From NCBI GenBank assembly GCA_049568075.1, contig CP144911.1: a DNA stretch of 64,000 nt; one strand, 5' to 3'. This document shows, in pieces, positions 44,978-53,009 of the stretch (positions are counted from its first letter, which is position 1; the number at the start of each line of letters is the position of its first letter). A program made the position numbers and the translations under genes. This DNA is from Gottfriedia sp049568075. Lineage in GTDB: Bacteria > Bacillota > Bacilli > Bacillales > Bacillaceae_G. The notes under the pieces were generated by a model, which saw only the letters and a list, made by a program, of their open reading frames with translations, was not told the origin of the DNA and made no database searches.

Positions 44978-45020
44978 AAAGTGAAAGAACCAGATCCTAA
45001 TTCTTGGTTCTTTCACTCTT
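44978..45020. terminator. Intrinsic terminator, probably bidirectional
   Basis: GTGAAAGAACCA (44981-44992) pairs perfectly with TGGTTCTTTCAC (45005-45016), with an A run on the left and T-rich bases on the right. It lies between the hydrolase and the convergent NUDIX pseudogene. Confidence 0.85.
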
Positions 45021-45062
45021 TATGAATTTCTTATTCCAAAAAGCCTCTGTTAAGTTTTGAAA

Positions 45063-45587
45063 TTATTTAATAATGGGATGTCTTTTATCTTCTGCCCAAT
45101 CCATTATAAATGGTTTTTGGCGTGGATTTAAGTTAGCAGGAAGGTCTGTCTTACTGAAAAATCGATGTTCTCTGCTTTCAATATCCTTTTGTTTTAATTC
45201 TCCGGTAAATTGTTTGGATAGAAAAATTATTTGAACACTGAATGTTTTATCTCCATTAGGGTACTGAACAAAGCATTTTTCACCTGAATAAATACCAAAC
45301 AACTCTAAGTCCGTTACAGAAAGTCCCGTTTCTTCAGGAGATTCCCTTTTTGCTGCCTCCTCAAAAGTTTCTCCAATTTCCATCATTCCACCGGTATGCA
45401 CCAATTGTCTTCGTCTGTTCGGTGTTGCAACAATATATGTTCATGATCCTCTATAATTATCCCACAACCTACAGTGAATAGGGTTTCGTTACCAAGGGAT
45501 CTGTGGTCCAGGGTTCTAGCAGAAATAGAAAAAAAATAAGTAAACCAAGCTTTGAAAATATTTCCTCATATTTTTAATATAATCCAT
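45063..45587 (-). pseudogene. NUDIX hydrolase gene with insertion and frameshift
   Basis: An ATG at 45587 behind AAGGAGA opens MDYIKNMRK, a typical NUDIX N-terminus. It is then broken by about 60 unrelated bases containing an in-frame TAG. The frame resumes with SLGNETLFTVGCGIIIEDHE, HILLQHRTDEDNWCIP, then shifts by one base at CCGGTGGAATG (near 45392), where IPGGMMEIGE would be expected. The remaining 113-residue frame (45404-45063) has the NUDIX box from GGMMEIGETFEEAAKRE to EETGL. At least two disabling changes are visible. The nearest relative in the window is the intact NUDIX gene at 45817. Confidence 0.75.
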
Positions 45588-45816
45588 GTAAGAATCTCCT
45601 TCATTGTACTAATCCTTCAAAATTCGACAAAAAGGATAAATTATCCTTCTTTTTAGCTAACTTCACTTTGAACGGAATAATTGATCATTTCATCCATAGA
45701 TATATAGTTACTATTAAAAGATGCGTTTAGTTCAATTAGAGAGGTCTCTTTAAGTTTTAATAGAATATATAAAAAGAATTATTTATGAGTTAGAAGTAGA
45801 AAGGGGGATTCTTTTA

Positions 45817-46248
45817 ATGGATAAAAAGTCAGAAAATAATTATTCACCACCCAAACATATTATTTCAGCCGCGACAATTGTCATTAATGAACATAATGAA
45901 ATTTTATTAATTAAGGGTCCGCAAAGAGGGTGGGAAATGCCAGGTGGTCAAGTTGAAGAGGGGGAATCATTGAAAGAAGGTGCAATTAGGGAAACAAAAG
46001 AGGAAAGTGGAATTGATATTGAAGTTTTGAAATTTTGTGGAGTATTTCAAAATGTTAGTGGTTCTATTTGTAATACGTTGTTTTTAGCTAAACCAATCGG
46101 CGGAAAGTTGACAACTTCTTCAGAAAGTTTAGAAGTGGGATATTTTCCTATTGAGGAAGCTTTAGCAATGGTAACCTGGAAAAATTTCAAACAAAGAATT
46201 GAATATTGTTTGAATGAAAACAGCCATCCCTTTTATATAGAGTTTTAG
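45817..46248 (+). CDS. NUDIX hydrolase
   Basis: A 143-residue protein. The NUDIX box GX5EX7REUXEEXGU is complete: GGQVEEGESLKEGAIRETKE, then ESGI. Preceding WEMP is typical of MutT-like proteins. It hydrolyses nucleoside diphosphates linked to another group; the substrate is unknown. The SD is AAAGGGGGA. It lies 230 bases from the decayed NUDIX gene on the other strand but is not a close copy. Confidence 0.85.
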   Translation: MDKKSENNYSPPKHIISAATIVINEHNEILLIKGPQRGWEMPGGQVEEGESLKEGAIRETKEESGIDIEVLKFCGVFQNVSGSICNTLFLAKPIGGKLTTSSESLEVGYFPIEEALAMVTWKNFKQRIEYCLNENSHPFYIEF

Positions 46249-46314
46249 TTTCCTTGTTCAACTAACGCAAATATAAAATCTCAATAGTTAAAATAGATCC
46301 TTATGGGGGAATTT

Positions 46315-46818
46315 ATGAACGTTTCATCTTTTTACATGATCGTTATTGTGATTGCTGCATTGGTATTATGGAGAAGAACGAGAGCTATGTATCGCCCAAT
46401 TAAAGGAAGCGGAGTTCGCCTTCTCCTTCCAATACTGTTTTTGCTTTTACCTAGCATTTCCATTATTTTGAATCCGAAGGCTCATGCTGCTAGCTGGGAA
46501 TGGATTTGCGCACTTTTCTTTGGATTTATTTTATCTATTCCACTTATTTGGACCACTAACTATGAGCTCCAATCAGATCAACAAATCTATGCTACAAAGA
46601 ACAGAAGTTTCATCGTCGTCTTTGTTATTATCTTTATTATCCGATTTGTACTTCGCGATTATTTAAAGTGGCTCGGTAATGAGACCGAGGCAGCACTGTT
46701 TATGACCGTTGCAATCGGATATATTTGCCCTTGGAGAATTGTTTCATTTCTCAAGTTTCGTAGAGTCTATAAGAAGAAAAATTATAAAAATAAAGAATCC
46801 CTTCAGAATAATATCTGA
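46315..46818 (+). CDS. CcdC family membrane protein
   Basis: A 167-residue protein with four membrane segments and the CcdC/DUF1453 layout: ALVLWRRTRAMYRPIKGSG after the first segment, LLPILFLLLPS, a conserved FGFILSIPLIWTTNYE, and a last segment near 133-150. B. subtilis CcdC accompanies the cytochrome c maturation protein CcdA, but is not essential for it. No ccdA is nearby. The ATG at 46315 is preferred because GGGGGA precedes it; an in-frame ATG at 46303 lies before that SD. Confidence 0.78.
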   Translation: MNVSSFYMIVIVIAALVLWRRTRAMYRPIKGSGVRLLLPILFLLLPSISIILNPKAHAASWEWICALFFGFILSIPLIWTTNYELQSDQQIYATKNRSFIVVFVIIFIIRFVLRDYLKWLGNETEAALFMTVAIGYICPWRIVSFLKFRRVYKKKNYKNKESLQNNI

Positions 46819-46829
46819 AGGGTATTTTA
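46799..46829 (+). terminator. Intrinsic terminator of the CcdC-like gene
   Basis: CCCTTCAGA (46799-46807) pairs with TCTGAAGGG (46814-46822), followed by TATTTTATAG. The ascending arm overlaps the last codons of the gene. Confidence 0.7.
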
Positions 46830-46876
46830 TAGTTAAATGGATAAAGCCAAGTAAAATTAATAATGGTAATTTAATT

Positions 46877-47647
46877 TTAATGATTCAAATATCTTTTTAC
46901 AAATGTATAAACTGAATCAGCAAGTGTTTTTTTGCGTTCTTTCAGATAGATAAAAAGTGCTTCTTTATCTTCGTGAGAAACATTCCAGTCTACAGGGATC
47001 TCCTGAAGTACTTCTTGAATTGATGCTTCTGATAATTCCAGGATTTTTTCAATATAAGACGTTATGATGTTTAAGTCATTTAATATGTTTACCGTCCAAA
47101 TATGAACGACTGAATCCTTTTTAAACTTTTTAGATTTTTGAAGCGTTTCTGCATTCCATTTGTATCCTCCGGGAAAACATTTTCCATGATCAATCATAAA
47201 AATATCATACTGTCCATCTGTGAGTTGTTTCAAAAGTATATTGCTTTTAGTACGGTCTGCATCGTGCACCCAAAAATCGAAAACAAGAATTCCAGCCAAA
47301 ACATTGGGATTATTTATTTCATTTAAAGTCGGGCGAGGAGGTTTTTTCGCAAGACCAGTACAGTTATCTATAAAAAGGCTAGCAAACTGGTTGCCTGATT
47401 GGTAATTAGTTGAAAATTTTTTTGGTATTTGCTGGATTTGCTTTTCGGACATATTTACAATTTCAAATGGGACAACAGGCAAATTCAACAACTGACCTAA
47501 TTTAGCGACTACGTATTCGTTTACGAGCTCCCGTGTTCCATGGAAATTATTTTTACATTTAACTGCATAACGATTACCATCACTAAACAAAAATAAATGT
47601 GCAGCCTTACCTTGTAATGTTTCTAAATATTTTATTGGTTCAATCAA
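46877..47647 (-). CDS. HipA-like kinase family protein (stand-alone)
   Basis: A 256-residue protein of the HipA_2-like group. N-terminal phosphate-binding and lysine region: HLFLFSDGNRYAVKCKNNFH. Kinase-like catalytic region: LVFDFWVHDADRTKSNILLK (Asp and Asn for catalysis and metal). Second metal Asp in FMIDHGKCF. This corresponds to the PI3/4-kinase-like fold of HipA. No HipB-type DNA-binding antitoxin is adjacent, so a classical toxin-antitoxin pair is not supported. Start TTG 47647 with GGAGGATGAG about 13 bases upstream. Confidence 0.75.
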   Translation of the reverse strand: MIEPIKYLETLQGKAAHLFLFSDGNRYAVKCKNNFHGTRELVNEYVVAKLGQLLNLPVVPFEIVNMSEKQIQQIPKKFSTNYQSGNQFASLFIDNCTGLAKKPPRPTLNEINNPNVLAGILVFDFWVHDADRTKSNILLKQLTDGQYDIFMIDHGKCFPGGYKWNAETLQKSKKFKKDSVVHIWTVNILNDLNIITSYIEKILELSEASIQEVLQEIPVDWNVSHEDKEALFIYLKERKKTLADSVYTFVKRYLNH

Positions 47648-47809
47648 TGTTTTAACTCATCCTCCTTATTAAGTAGAACATATTAATATATTCTATATAA
47701 GGAGAAGGGGATTGGACATAAGAATTAATGAACTAGGAGATTTTGTTGATTTCATATTAGTAATAATGAATAGAGAATAAAGGACTTATTCTAATTAGGA
47801 GTTGTGAAA

Positions 47810-48285
47810 ATGAAAATTTTAGTTTAAGAACTACCTGAATATGAAGTAGCGTATTTCAGGCGCTATGGATCATATTTTGAACCAAATGGAGAACATTGGG
47901 CTAAGCTATTAAATTGGGCAATAAATAATGGATTTTTTCCACCTCAACAATCTTTCATAGGAATTTCCTTAGATAATCCAGATTTAGTAGAAAGTCAGTA
48001 TTGTCGTCACGATGCATGTGTTACCATACCCGATGGTTTTGATAAAGAAAAAGATGAAAATATAGAATTTAGGAAATTAGATGGTGGGCAGTACGCTTTG
48101 TATCAATATTATGTTTCTCCTAATATGTTAAATAACGGTTATAAATTTATATATGAACAATGGAATGGTTACCAAATAGTGAGTTTGAGCCTGATTACGA
48201 GCGTTATAACTTAGAATTTAGTATGAATAATCCAGCCCAAGACCCTGAAGGAAAAGCTAAAGTTCATTTTATTTGTGCCAGTTAA
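47810..48285 (+). pseudogene. GyrI-like effector-binding protein, decayed
   Basis: An ATG at 47810 with SD TTAGGAG opens MKILV, then TAA at 47825-47827, and the same frame continues ELPEYEVAYFRRYGSYFEPN, PPQQSFIGISLDNPDL, RHDACVTIPDGF and KLDGGQYALYQYYV. This is the GyrI/AraC-effector-binding fold (SbmC family). Near 48165 the frame shifts, and the C-terminal part (PNSEFEPDYERYNLEFSMN, ending VHFICAS) is in another frame to TAA 48283. One nonsense codon and one frameshift are therefore visible. Relatives bind small lipophilic cations or gyrase. Confidence 0.75.
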
Positions 48286-48478
48286 AAAGTGAACATCTTA
48301 TTAACTTTGTTTTTAAAGTATATTATTAGACAAAATTAGTATTAAATTAAAATGATTATCTACTAACCTAAACATCTTCTTTCATATATGATGTAAGTAT
48401 TGTTATTTCTTGGAAATAATAATATAATTAAATAGAATTTAAATTAAAATTATATCCTTTGTGAAAGGGTGTTAGACA
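48286..48478 (+). other. AT-rich gap
   Basis: No gene or structured element was recognised between the GyrI-like pseudogene and the small ORF at 48479. It presumably holds the promoter for the latter. Confidence 0.3.
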
Positions 48479-48571
48479 ATGAATTTCACTATTTACTTTG
48501 GAAATCATGAAGACAAAGAAGTACATACAATGGATTGCTATGTAGACATTGAGGAAGAAACTGTTTCTTAA
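48479..48571 (+). CDS. Possible 30-residue small protein
   Basis: ATG 48479 follows AAAGGGTG and opens MNFTIYFGNHEDKEVHTMDC, ending IEEETVS at TAA 48569-48571. A terminator begins 28 bases later, so there is a complete small transcription unit. It may be a genuine small protein or the surviving N-terminus of a longer gene. No family is recognised. Confidence 0.4.
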   Translation: MNFTIYFGNHEDKEVHTMDCYVDIEEETVS

Positions 48572-48598
48572 GCGATCAATCTTAATAAGAGTTATTTC

Positions 48599-48629
48599 AA
48601 GGATGCGAAAAATTTTCGTATCCTTTTTT
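48599..48629 (+). terminator. Intrinsic terminator
   Basis: AAGGATGCGAAAA pairs with TTTTCGTATCCTT (48599-48624, one G-U), followed by TTTTTTC. Confidence 0.8.
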
Positions 48630-48727
48630 CATTTTAAGATTTACATTTAAAAATTTATTGTGTATGATTAAAATATAAAAAGCGAACTAATGTTCTGTAT
48701 ATAGATATTAGAAGGAAAGGAACTTGC

Positions 48728-49411
48728 ATGATGAAAAGAAATGGAGCAACTAAAAGGAATTCAAAAACACCTATTATATCCAATACAGGTTTTATCGGAG
48801 CAAGTTTCATTGATATGGAAGAATTGCAAGAAAATCAATATTATTTCACAAGGAAGCATCCTTTAATTATACAAGAAGTATTAAATGGTCTATTACAAGC
48901 TGCATGTGCATTATTTCAGAAACAAAATATTCCAGCATATATTGCATGTGAATATTTACGTGATGAAAAGAAAATTGGCTTAATTTTATCAAAAAAGCCA
49001 TTCGAAAAAGAAGAAGGGATTCGTTATTTTATTGAATATCTTCGTGAGATTGGTCACTTAAATAATGATAAAACAATAAGGGCTGAAATTTCAAATACCG
49101 GATTTATAGGTGTAATTTTTGTAGATTTATCCTATATTACAAGGTTTACATTCGATACAGAAATTAAGTTACTTTCTGCTTTTTCTATTAATTTTATGGA
49201 ACCGTTAAAAGAAATTTATCATCAAAATAAAATTCATTTATATATGTCAGGTGTTGAACTTCAAAAGGAAGATAAGTTAGGGTTTGTACTTTCTAAGAAT
49301 CCTTATGATGAGCGAAAAGAAGCGAACTTGTATTTTAAGGAATATTTGAGAGAAAGAGGCTTGTTAAAAAATTATAAAGAGAATGTGTTTATTCAAAGAC
49401 ATCGAGCATAA
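48728..49411 (+). CDS. Unknown protein made of two duplicated domains
   Basis: A 227-residue soluble protein with an internal duplication. ISNTGFIGASFIDM (residues 17-30) recurs as ISNTGFIGVIFVDL (121-134). KKIGLILSKKPF (81-92) recurs as DKLGFVLSKNPY (182-193). FIEYLREIGHL (101-111) recurs as FKEYLRERGLL (203-213). The offset is about 101-104 residues. Each unit looks like a strand, helix, two strands and a C-terminal helix. The repeats are about 35-40 percent alike by eye, so the duplication is old. No known domain is recognised. SD AAGGAAAGG; followed by its own terminator. Confidence 0.65.
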   Translation: MMKRNGATKRNSKTPIISNTGFIGASFIDMEELQENQYYFTRKHPLIIQEVLNGLLQAACALFQKQNIPAYIACEYLRDEKKIGLILSKKPFEKEEGIRYFIEYLREIGHLNNDKTIRAEISNTGFIGVIFVDLSYITRFTFDTEIKLLSAFSINFMEPLKEIYHQNKIHLYMSGVELQKEDKLGFVLSKNPYDERKEANLYFKEYLRERGLLKNYKENVFIQRHRA

Positions 49412-49470
49412 CCTTTGTATTAAACATAATTTAACGATGAATTTTGGTTTTAAAAATACATATTAAATCT

Positions 49471-49504
49471 AAGAGGAACTGGAATGATGAGTTTCTCTTT
49501 TTGT
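49471..49504 (+). terminator. Intrinsic terminator
   Basis: AAGAGGAACT (49471-49480) pairs with AGTTTCTCTT (49490-49499) with one G-U, followed by TTTGTTTATT. Confidence 0.75.
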
Positions 49505-49639
49505 TTATTCAAAAAAGTTCATAATTTAGATAAAGTTAGAAATATACTTAATACATTCGTTTGAATAATATAGAAAGGAAAAAGTTAAAAAGTAACGAAT
49601 AATAATAATATTAGACTAACCAAAAAGGTGGCTAAAACG

Positions 49640-50014
49640 ATGTCGAATAATGGAAATTATGTAGATTGGTTAAGTGAAATCGTAAAGCGTCATGAAAAAG
49701 AAGGTGGATTTGAAGATCTACCTGGATTAGGTAAACCATTACCTAAAGAGCTTTTAAAAGATGATCTATTAACAACTGTTATTAAGAAGTCGGGTTTTAA
49801 ACCAGATTGGGTATTACAACAAAAGAAAATATTTCAAAAGCTTGAAACGATATTGATGAAGTTAAATTCCGATGAAAATAGTAAAGAAATAGATAAAATG
49901 ATCTCGGAAGTAAATGATGAAATAAAGAAATATAACTTAGGCTGTCCTTTCCCAATGCAAAGAAATTATGTAAATAAGGAAAACCTTGAGAATCAGTTGA
50001 TTTATTGGAAATAA
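49640..50014 (+). CDS. DUF1992 (DnaJ subfamily C member 28 conserved domain) protein
   Basis: A 124-residue protein. The DUF1992 pattern is clear: VDWLSEIVKRHEKEGGFEDL, then PGLGKPL, and later a helical segment ending CPFPMQRNYV. Bacterial members are stand-alone with no J-domain and unknown function. ATG 49640 lies 8 bases after AAAGGTGG; the GTG at 49628 is part of the SD. Terminators lie on both sides. Confidence 0.85.
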   Translation: MSNNGNYVDWLSEIVKRHEKEGGFEDLPGLGKPLPKELLKDDLLTTVIKKSGFKPDWVLQQKKIFQKLETILMKLNSDENSKEIDKMISEVNDEIKKYNLGCPFPMQRNYVNKENLENQLIYWK

Positions 50015-50045
50015 GTTTGTGAAAAAATGAACGATTTCACTATAT

Positions 50046-50086
50046 AGATGTTTATACTTTTTTAGACGGTATAAGCATCTTTTTAT
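50046..50086 (+). terminator. Intrinsic terminator
   Basis: AGATGTTTATAC (50046-50057) pairs with GTATAAGCATCT (50069-50080) with one G-U, followed by TTTTTATTTT. Confidence 0.85.
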
Positions 50087-50186
50087 TTTCTAACTCTTTA
50101 AAATGGTAATTCTATGAAAAAATCTATATTTAATGTTAATGTAAAACTACATACATAGTAAGAATAGTTGTACAGGGGGAATAGGA

Positions 50187-51050
50187 ATGAGCGCCACTCT
50201 TGAAGTAAGAAGACTAGATCGTAATTTTCCATTTTGTTTGTTTTCAAATGATGGATTGACGTTAGTTGGTCATCATTGGCATAAACTCGTAGAAATTATT
50301 TATGTACAACAAGGCATTTTAAAGATTGGTGTAAATGATGAGTTAATTCATTTAGAAGAAGGAGAATTTTATATCATTAATAGTGGTGACATTCATTATT
50401 TTTTATCTTCACCAAATAGTATGAGATTGGTCGTGCAATTTGATTTTACTATTTTCGAAGATGTGCAGTTTTTGAAAAAAAATAATATGGAACTAATTGA
50501 ATTGTTTAATTGTATTCAAAAATCTAGTGTTTTTTGGAATGTAGAAGTGAAACAGAAAATGATTACCTATTTGAAAGAGCTTGAAAGTGAATATATTGAT
50601 AAAAAAGAAGGATACGAATTGGCGATTAGGGCTAGATTATATGATATTTTACTATTAATCTATCGAGATCTACCTCATACAGAAAATAATAAACTTAATT
50701 ACCCTAATAGGAAGGCCAGTCTTTTAAAATTAGAAAAAATATTTCATTATATAGAAGAAAATTATATGAATGATATTACATTAAATGATGTTGCAAATTA
50801 TATCGGCTTTACGAATTCATATTTTGCAAAATTTTTTAAAAAATACACTGGTTCTACATTTTGTCATTTTGTAAATCAATACAGAGTAACGAAGGCTCAA
50901 TGGTATTTATTTAATGAAGATTTACCAATTACAGAAATTGCTTATAATGTTGGATTCATCAATGTGAAAACGTTTAACAGATTATTTAAAAACGAGGTTG
51001 GTTTATCTCCAACTCAATATAAAAAAAAGACATTATTTGAGAAGTTTTAG
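50187..51050 (+). CDS. AraC family transcriptional regulator
   Basis: A 287-residue regulator. Residues of about 10-100 form a cupin-type effector domain (GHHWHKLVEIIYVQQGILKI, EGEFYIINSGDIHYFL). Residues of about 185-285 form the double helix-turn-helix (ITLNDVANYIGFTNSYFAKFFK, ITEIAYNVGFINVKTFNRLFK, GLSPTQYKKK). It sits 75 bases upstream of a five-gene sugar operon read in the same direction and probably activates it in response to a sugar. Confidence 0.9.
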   Translation: MSATLEVRRLDRNFPFCLFSNDGLTLVGHHWHKLVEIIYVQQGILKIGVNDELIHLEEGEFYIINSGDIHYFLSSPNSMRLVVQFDFTIFEDVQFLKKNNMELIELFNCIQKSSVFWNVEVKQKMITYLKELESEYIDKKEGYELAIRARLYDILLLIYRDLPHTENNKLNYPNRKASLLKLEKIFHYIEENYMNDITLNDVANYIGFTNSYFAKFFKKYTGSTFCHFVNQYRVTKAQWYLFNEDLPITEIAYNVGFINVKTFNRLFKNEVGLSPTQYKKKTLFEKF

Positions 51051-51125
51051 GCAAGGTGTAAGGAAGACTCAAATGAATTATTTCTATAAACTGGAAATGT
51101 AAATAACATTTCCGGAGGTTTTCAA

Positions 51126-52202
51126 ATGAAATTAAAAGTAGGAATAATCGGTTGTGGTGGAATAGCTAATGGTAAACATATGCCAAGCTTAGCAGCATTA
51201 GAAAATGTAGAAATGGTAGCTTTTTGTGACATTATTGAAGAACGCGCTATTAAATCGAAGGAAAAATTTGGCGTTGAGGAAGCAAAGATCTATACAGATT
51301 ACAAGGAATTATTAGCAGACGAGTCAATTGATGTAATTCACGTTTGTACACCAAATAAATCACATTCATTTATTACGATTGATTCTTTAGAAGCTGGTAA
51401 ACACGTTATGTGTGAAAAGCCAATGGCAAAAACTTCAGCAGAAGCAAAAGCGATGGTAGAAGCGTCAAAACGTACGGGCAAAAAATTAACGATTGGCTAT
51501 CAGAATCGTTTTCGAAACGATTCACAATATTTAAGCCAAGTTTGTAAAAATAATGAACTAGGTGAAATTTATTTTGCAAAGGCTCACGCGATTAGAAGAA
51601 GAGCAGTACCTACTTGGGGCGTATTTTTAAATGAAGAAGAGCAAGGTGGCGGACCACTAATTGATATAGGTACACATGCTTTGGATTTAACATTATGGCT
51701 GATGGATAATTATAAACCTAATTTTGTAGTTGGAAACGTTTACCACGAATTATCACATAAAGAAAACGCTGCAAATGCTTTTGGACCATGGGATCCAAAG
51801 GAATTTAAAGTAGAAGACTCTGCATTTGGTTTTATTACTATGGAAAATGGTGCAACCGTTATCCTAGAAACGAGCTGGGCTTTAAATACTCTAGAAATAG
51901 GAGAAGCTCAAACTACACTTTGTGGTACTGAAGGTGGAGCTGATATGAGAGATGGCCTCCGAATTAATGGGGAAGCATATGGGCGACTTTACGATAAAAA
52001 AATTGATATAGACACTGGTGGCGTAGCTTTTTATGAAGGTGCAACCGATTCCGCCGAAGTATTAGAAGCGAGACAATGGATCAACAGTATTATTAATGAT
52101 ACCGAACCAACCGTTAAACCTGAGCAAGCACTAGTTGTAACTCAAATTTTAGAGGCAATCTACGAATCTTCAAAATTAAAGAAACCGGTATATTTTAATT
52201 AG
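51126..52202 (+). CDS. Gfo/Idh/MocA family oxidoreductase (first of two)
   Basis: A 358-residue NAD(P)-dependent sugar dehydrogenase-like protein. The N-terminal Rossmann motif is VGIIGCGGIANGKHMPSL. The catalytic-region Lys lies in HVMCEKPMAK (about residue 97). The middle block GGGPLIDIGTHALDLTLWLM holds the conserved Asp/His pair. SD CCGGAGG. It begins an operon with two epimerase-fold proteins, ThuA and a second Gfo/Idh protein. In such clusters these enzymes oxidise the C3 hydroxyl of a sugar or glycoside; the substrate here is not known. Confidence 0.88.
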   Translation: MKLKVGIIGCGGIANGKHMPSLAALENVEMVAFCDIIEERAIKSKEKFGVEEAKIYTDYKELLADESIDVIHVCTPNKSHSFITIDSLEAGKHVMCEKPMAKTSAEAKAMVEASKRTGKKLTIGYQNRFRNDSQYLSQVCKNNELGEIYFAKAHAIRRRAVPTWGVFLNEEEQGGGPLIDIGTHALDLTLWLMDNYKPNFVVGNVYHELSHKENAANAFGPWDPKEFKVEDSAFGFITMENGATVILETSWALNTLEIGEAQTTLCGTEGGADMRDGLRINGEAYGRLYDKKIDIDTGGVAFYEGATDSAEVLEARQWINSIINDTEPTVKPEQALVVTQILEAIYESSKLKKPVYFN

Positions 52203-52219
52203 TATAGGAGATGGAATAA

Positions 52220-52966
52220 ATGACATTACCAATTGCCCTACAATTATGGAGTGTTAAAGAGGATGCAGCAATCGACTTTTTCGGTACATTAGAAAAAGTA
52301 GCGCAAATGGGTTATGACGGTGTTGAGTTCGCGGGATACTATGGTAAAATTGCTTCGGAAATAAAGTCTGTTTTAAACAAACTAGGGTTAAAGATAGCAG
52401 GAGCCCATGTAAGTGCAGATCAAATTATCCATCACATTGATGAGGTAATTGCTTTCGAAAAAGAATTAGGAAACAAATACGTTGTATGTCCTTGGGCTAA
52501 TTTTACTAGTTTAGAAGAATGGAAAGAATTTGCAGAACATTTACAACAGTCAGGAAAGAAGCTGGCTGAATCAGGGCTATCTTTAGTCTATCACAATCAT
52601 GCTCATGAATTAGTTATATTTGAAAATGAATATATTCTCGATATTTTATTAAATTCAGTTCCAACTAATCTCTTAAAAGCAGAGTTGGATACTTATTGGT
52701 TAGAATTTGCTGGAGTAGATGCGGTTGAATATATGAGTAAGCATAAAGGAAGAACGCCATTAATTCATGTGAAGGATATGGCTCCATCTAAAGAGGAAAG
52801 TACCGAAGTAGGAAATGGAATTATGAATATAAAAGGTATTGTACAACAAGCAAAACTAAATTCCGCCGAATGGTTAATTGTTGAGCAAGAAGCTTTTTCT
52901 AAACCACAATTAGAAAGTGTAGAAGTTGGATTGAATAACTTAAAAATGATACTAGCTGAAGCTTAA
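52220..52966 (+). CDS. Sugar phosphate isomerase/epimerase family (AP endonuclease 2 fold), first of two
   Basis: A 248-residue TIM-barrel protein. LQLWSVKEDAAIDFFGTLEK opens the first strand and GYDGVEFAGYYG follows. Metal-binding residues are visible in VYHNHAHEL, KAELDTYWLEFAG, HVKDM and VEQEAF, as in xylose-isomerase-like barrels. It lies 17 bases after the first Gfo/Idh gene. Possible roles are epimerisation, keto-aldose isomerisation or cleavage of a 3-keto-glycoside. Confidence 0.85.
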   Translation: MTLPIALQLWSVKEDAAIDFFGTLEKVAQMGYDGVEFAGYYGKIASEIKSVLNKLGLKIAGAHVSADQIIHHIDEVIAFEKELGNKYVVCPWANFTSLEEWKEFAEHLQQSGKKLAESGLSLVYHNHAHELVIFENEYILDILLNSVPTNLLKAELDTYWLEFAGVDAVEYMSKHKGRTPLIHVKDMAPSKEESTEVGNGIMNIKGIVQQAKLNSAEWLIVEQEAFSKPQLESVEVGLNNLKMILAEA

Positions 52967-53009
52967 GAAACTATTAAACTATGTAAAAAAATAGAGATGG
53001 GTGAGTCAT

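Noticed and set aside
45817..46248. NUDIX gene pair as a recent tandem duplication
   Set aside because: The intact and decayed NUDIX proteins share only the NUDIX box and differ elsewhere, and they are on opposite strands.
46709..46915. 68-codon frame at the end of the CcdC-like gene
   Set aside because: It overlaps the CcdC frame and its terminator, has no SD, and shows no protein-like pattern.
46877..47647. HipAB toxin-antitoxin system
   Set aside because: No HipB-like helix-turn-helix gene is adjacent on either side, and the protein is of the short stand-alone HipA_2-like type.
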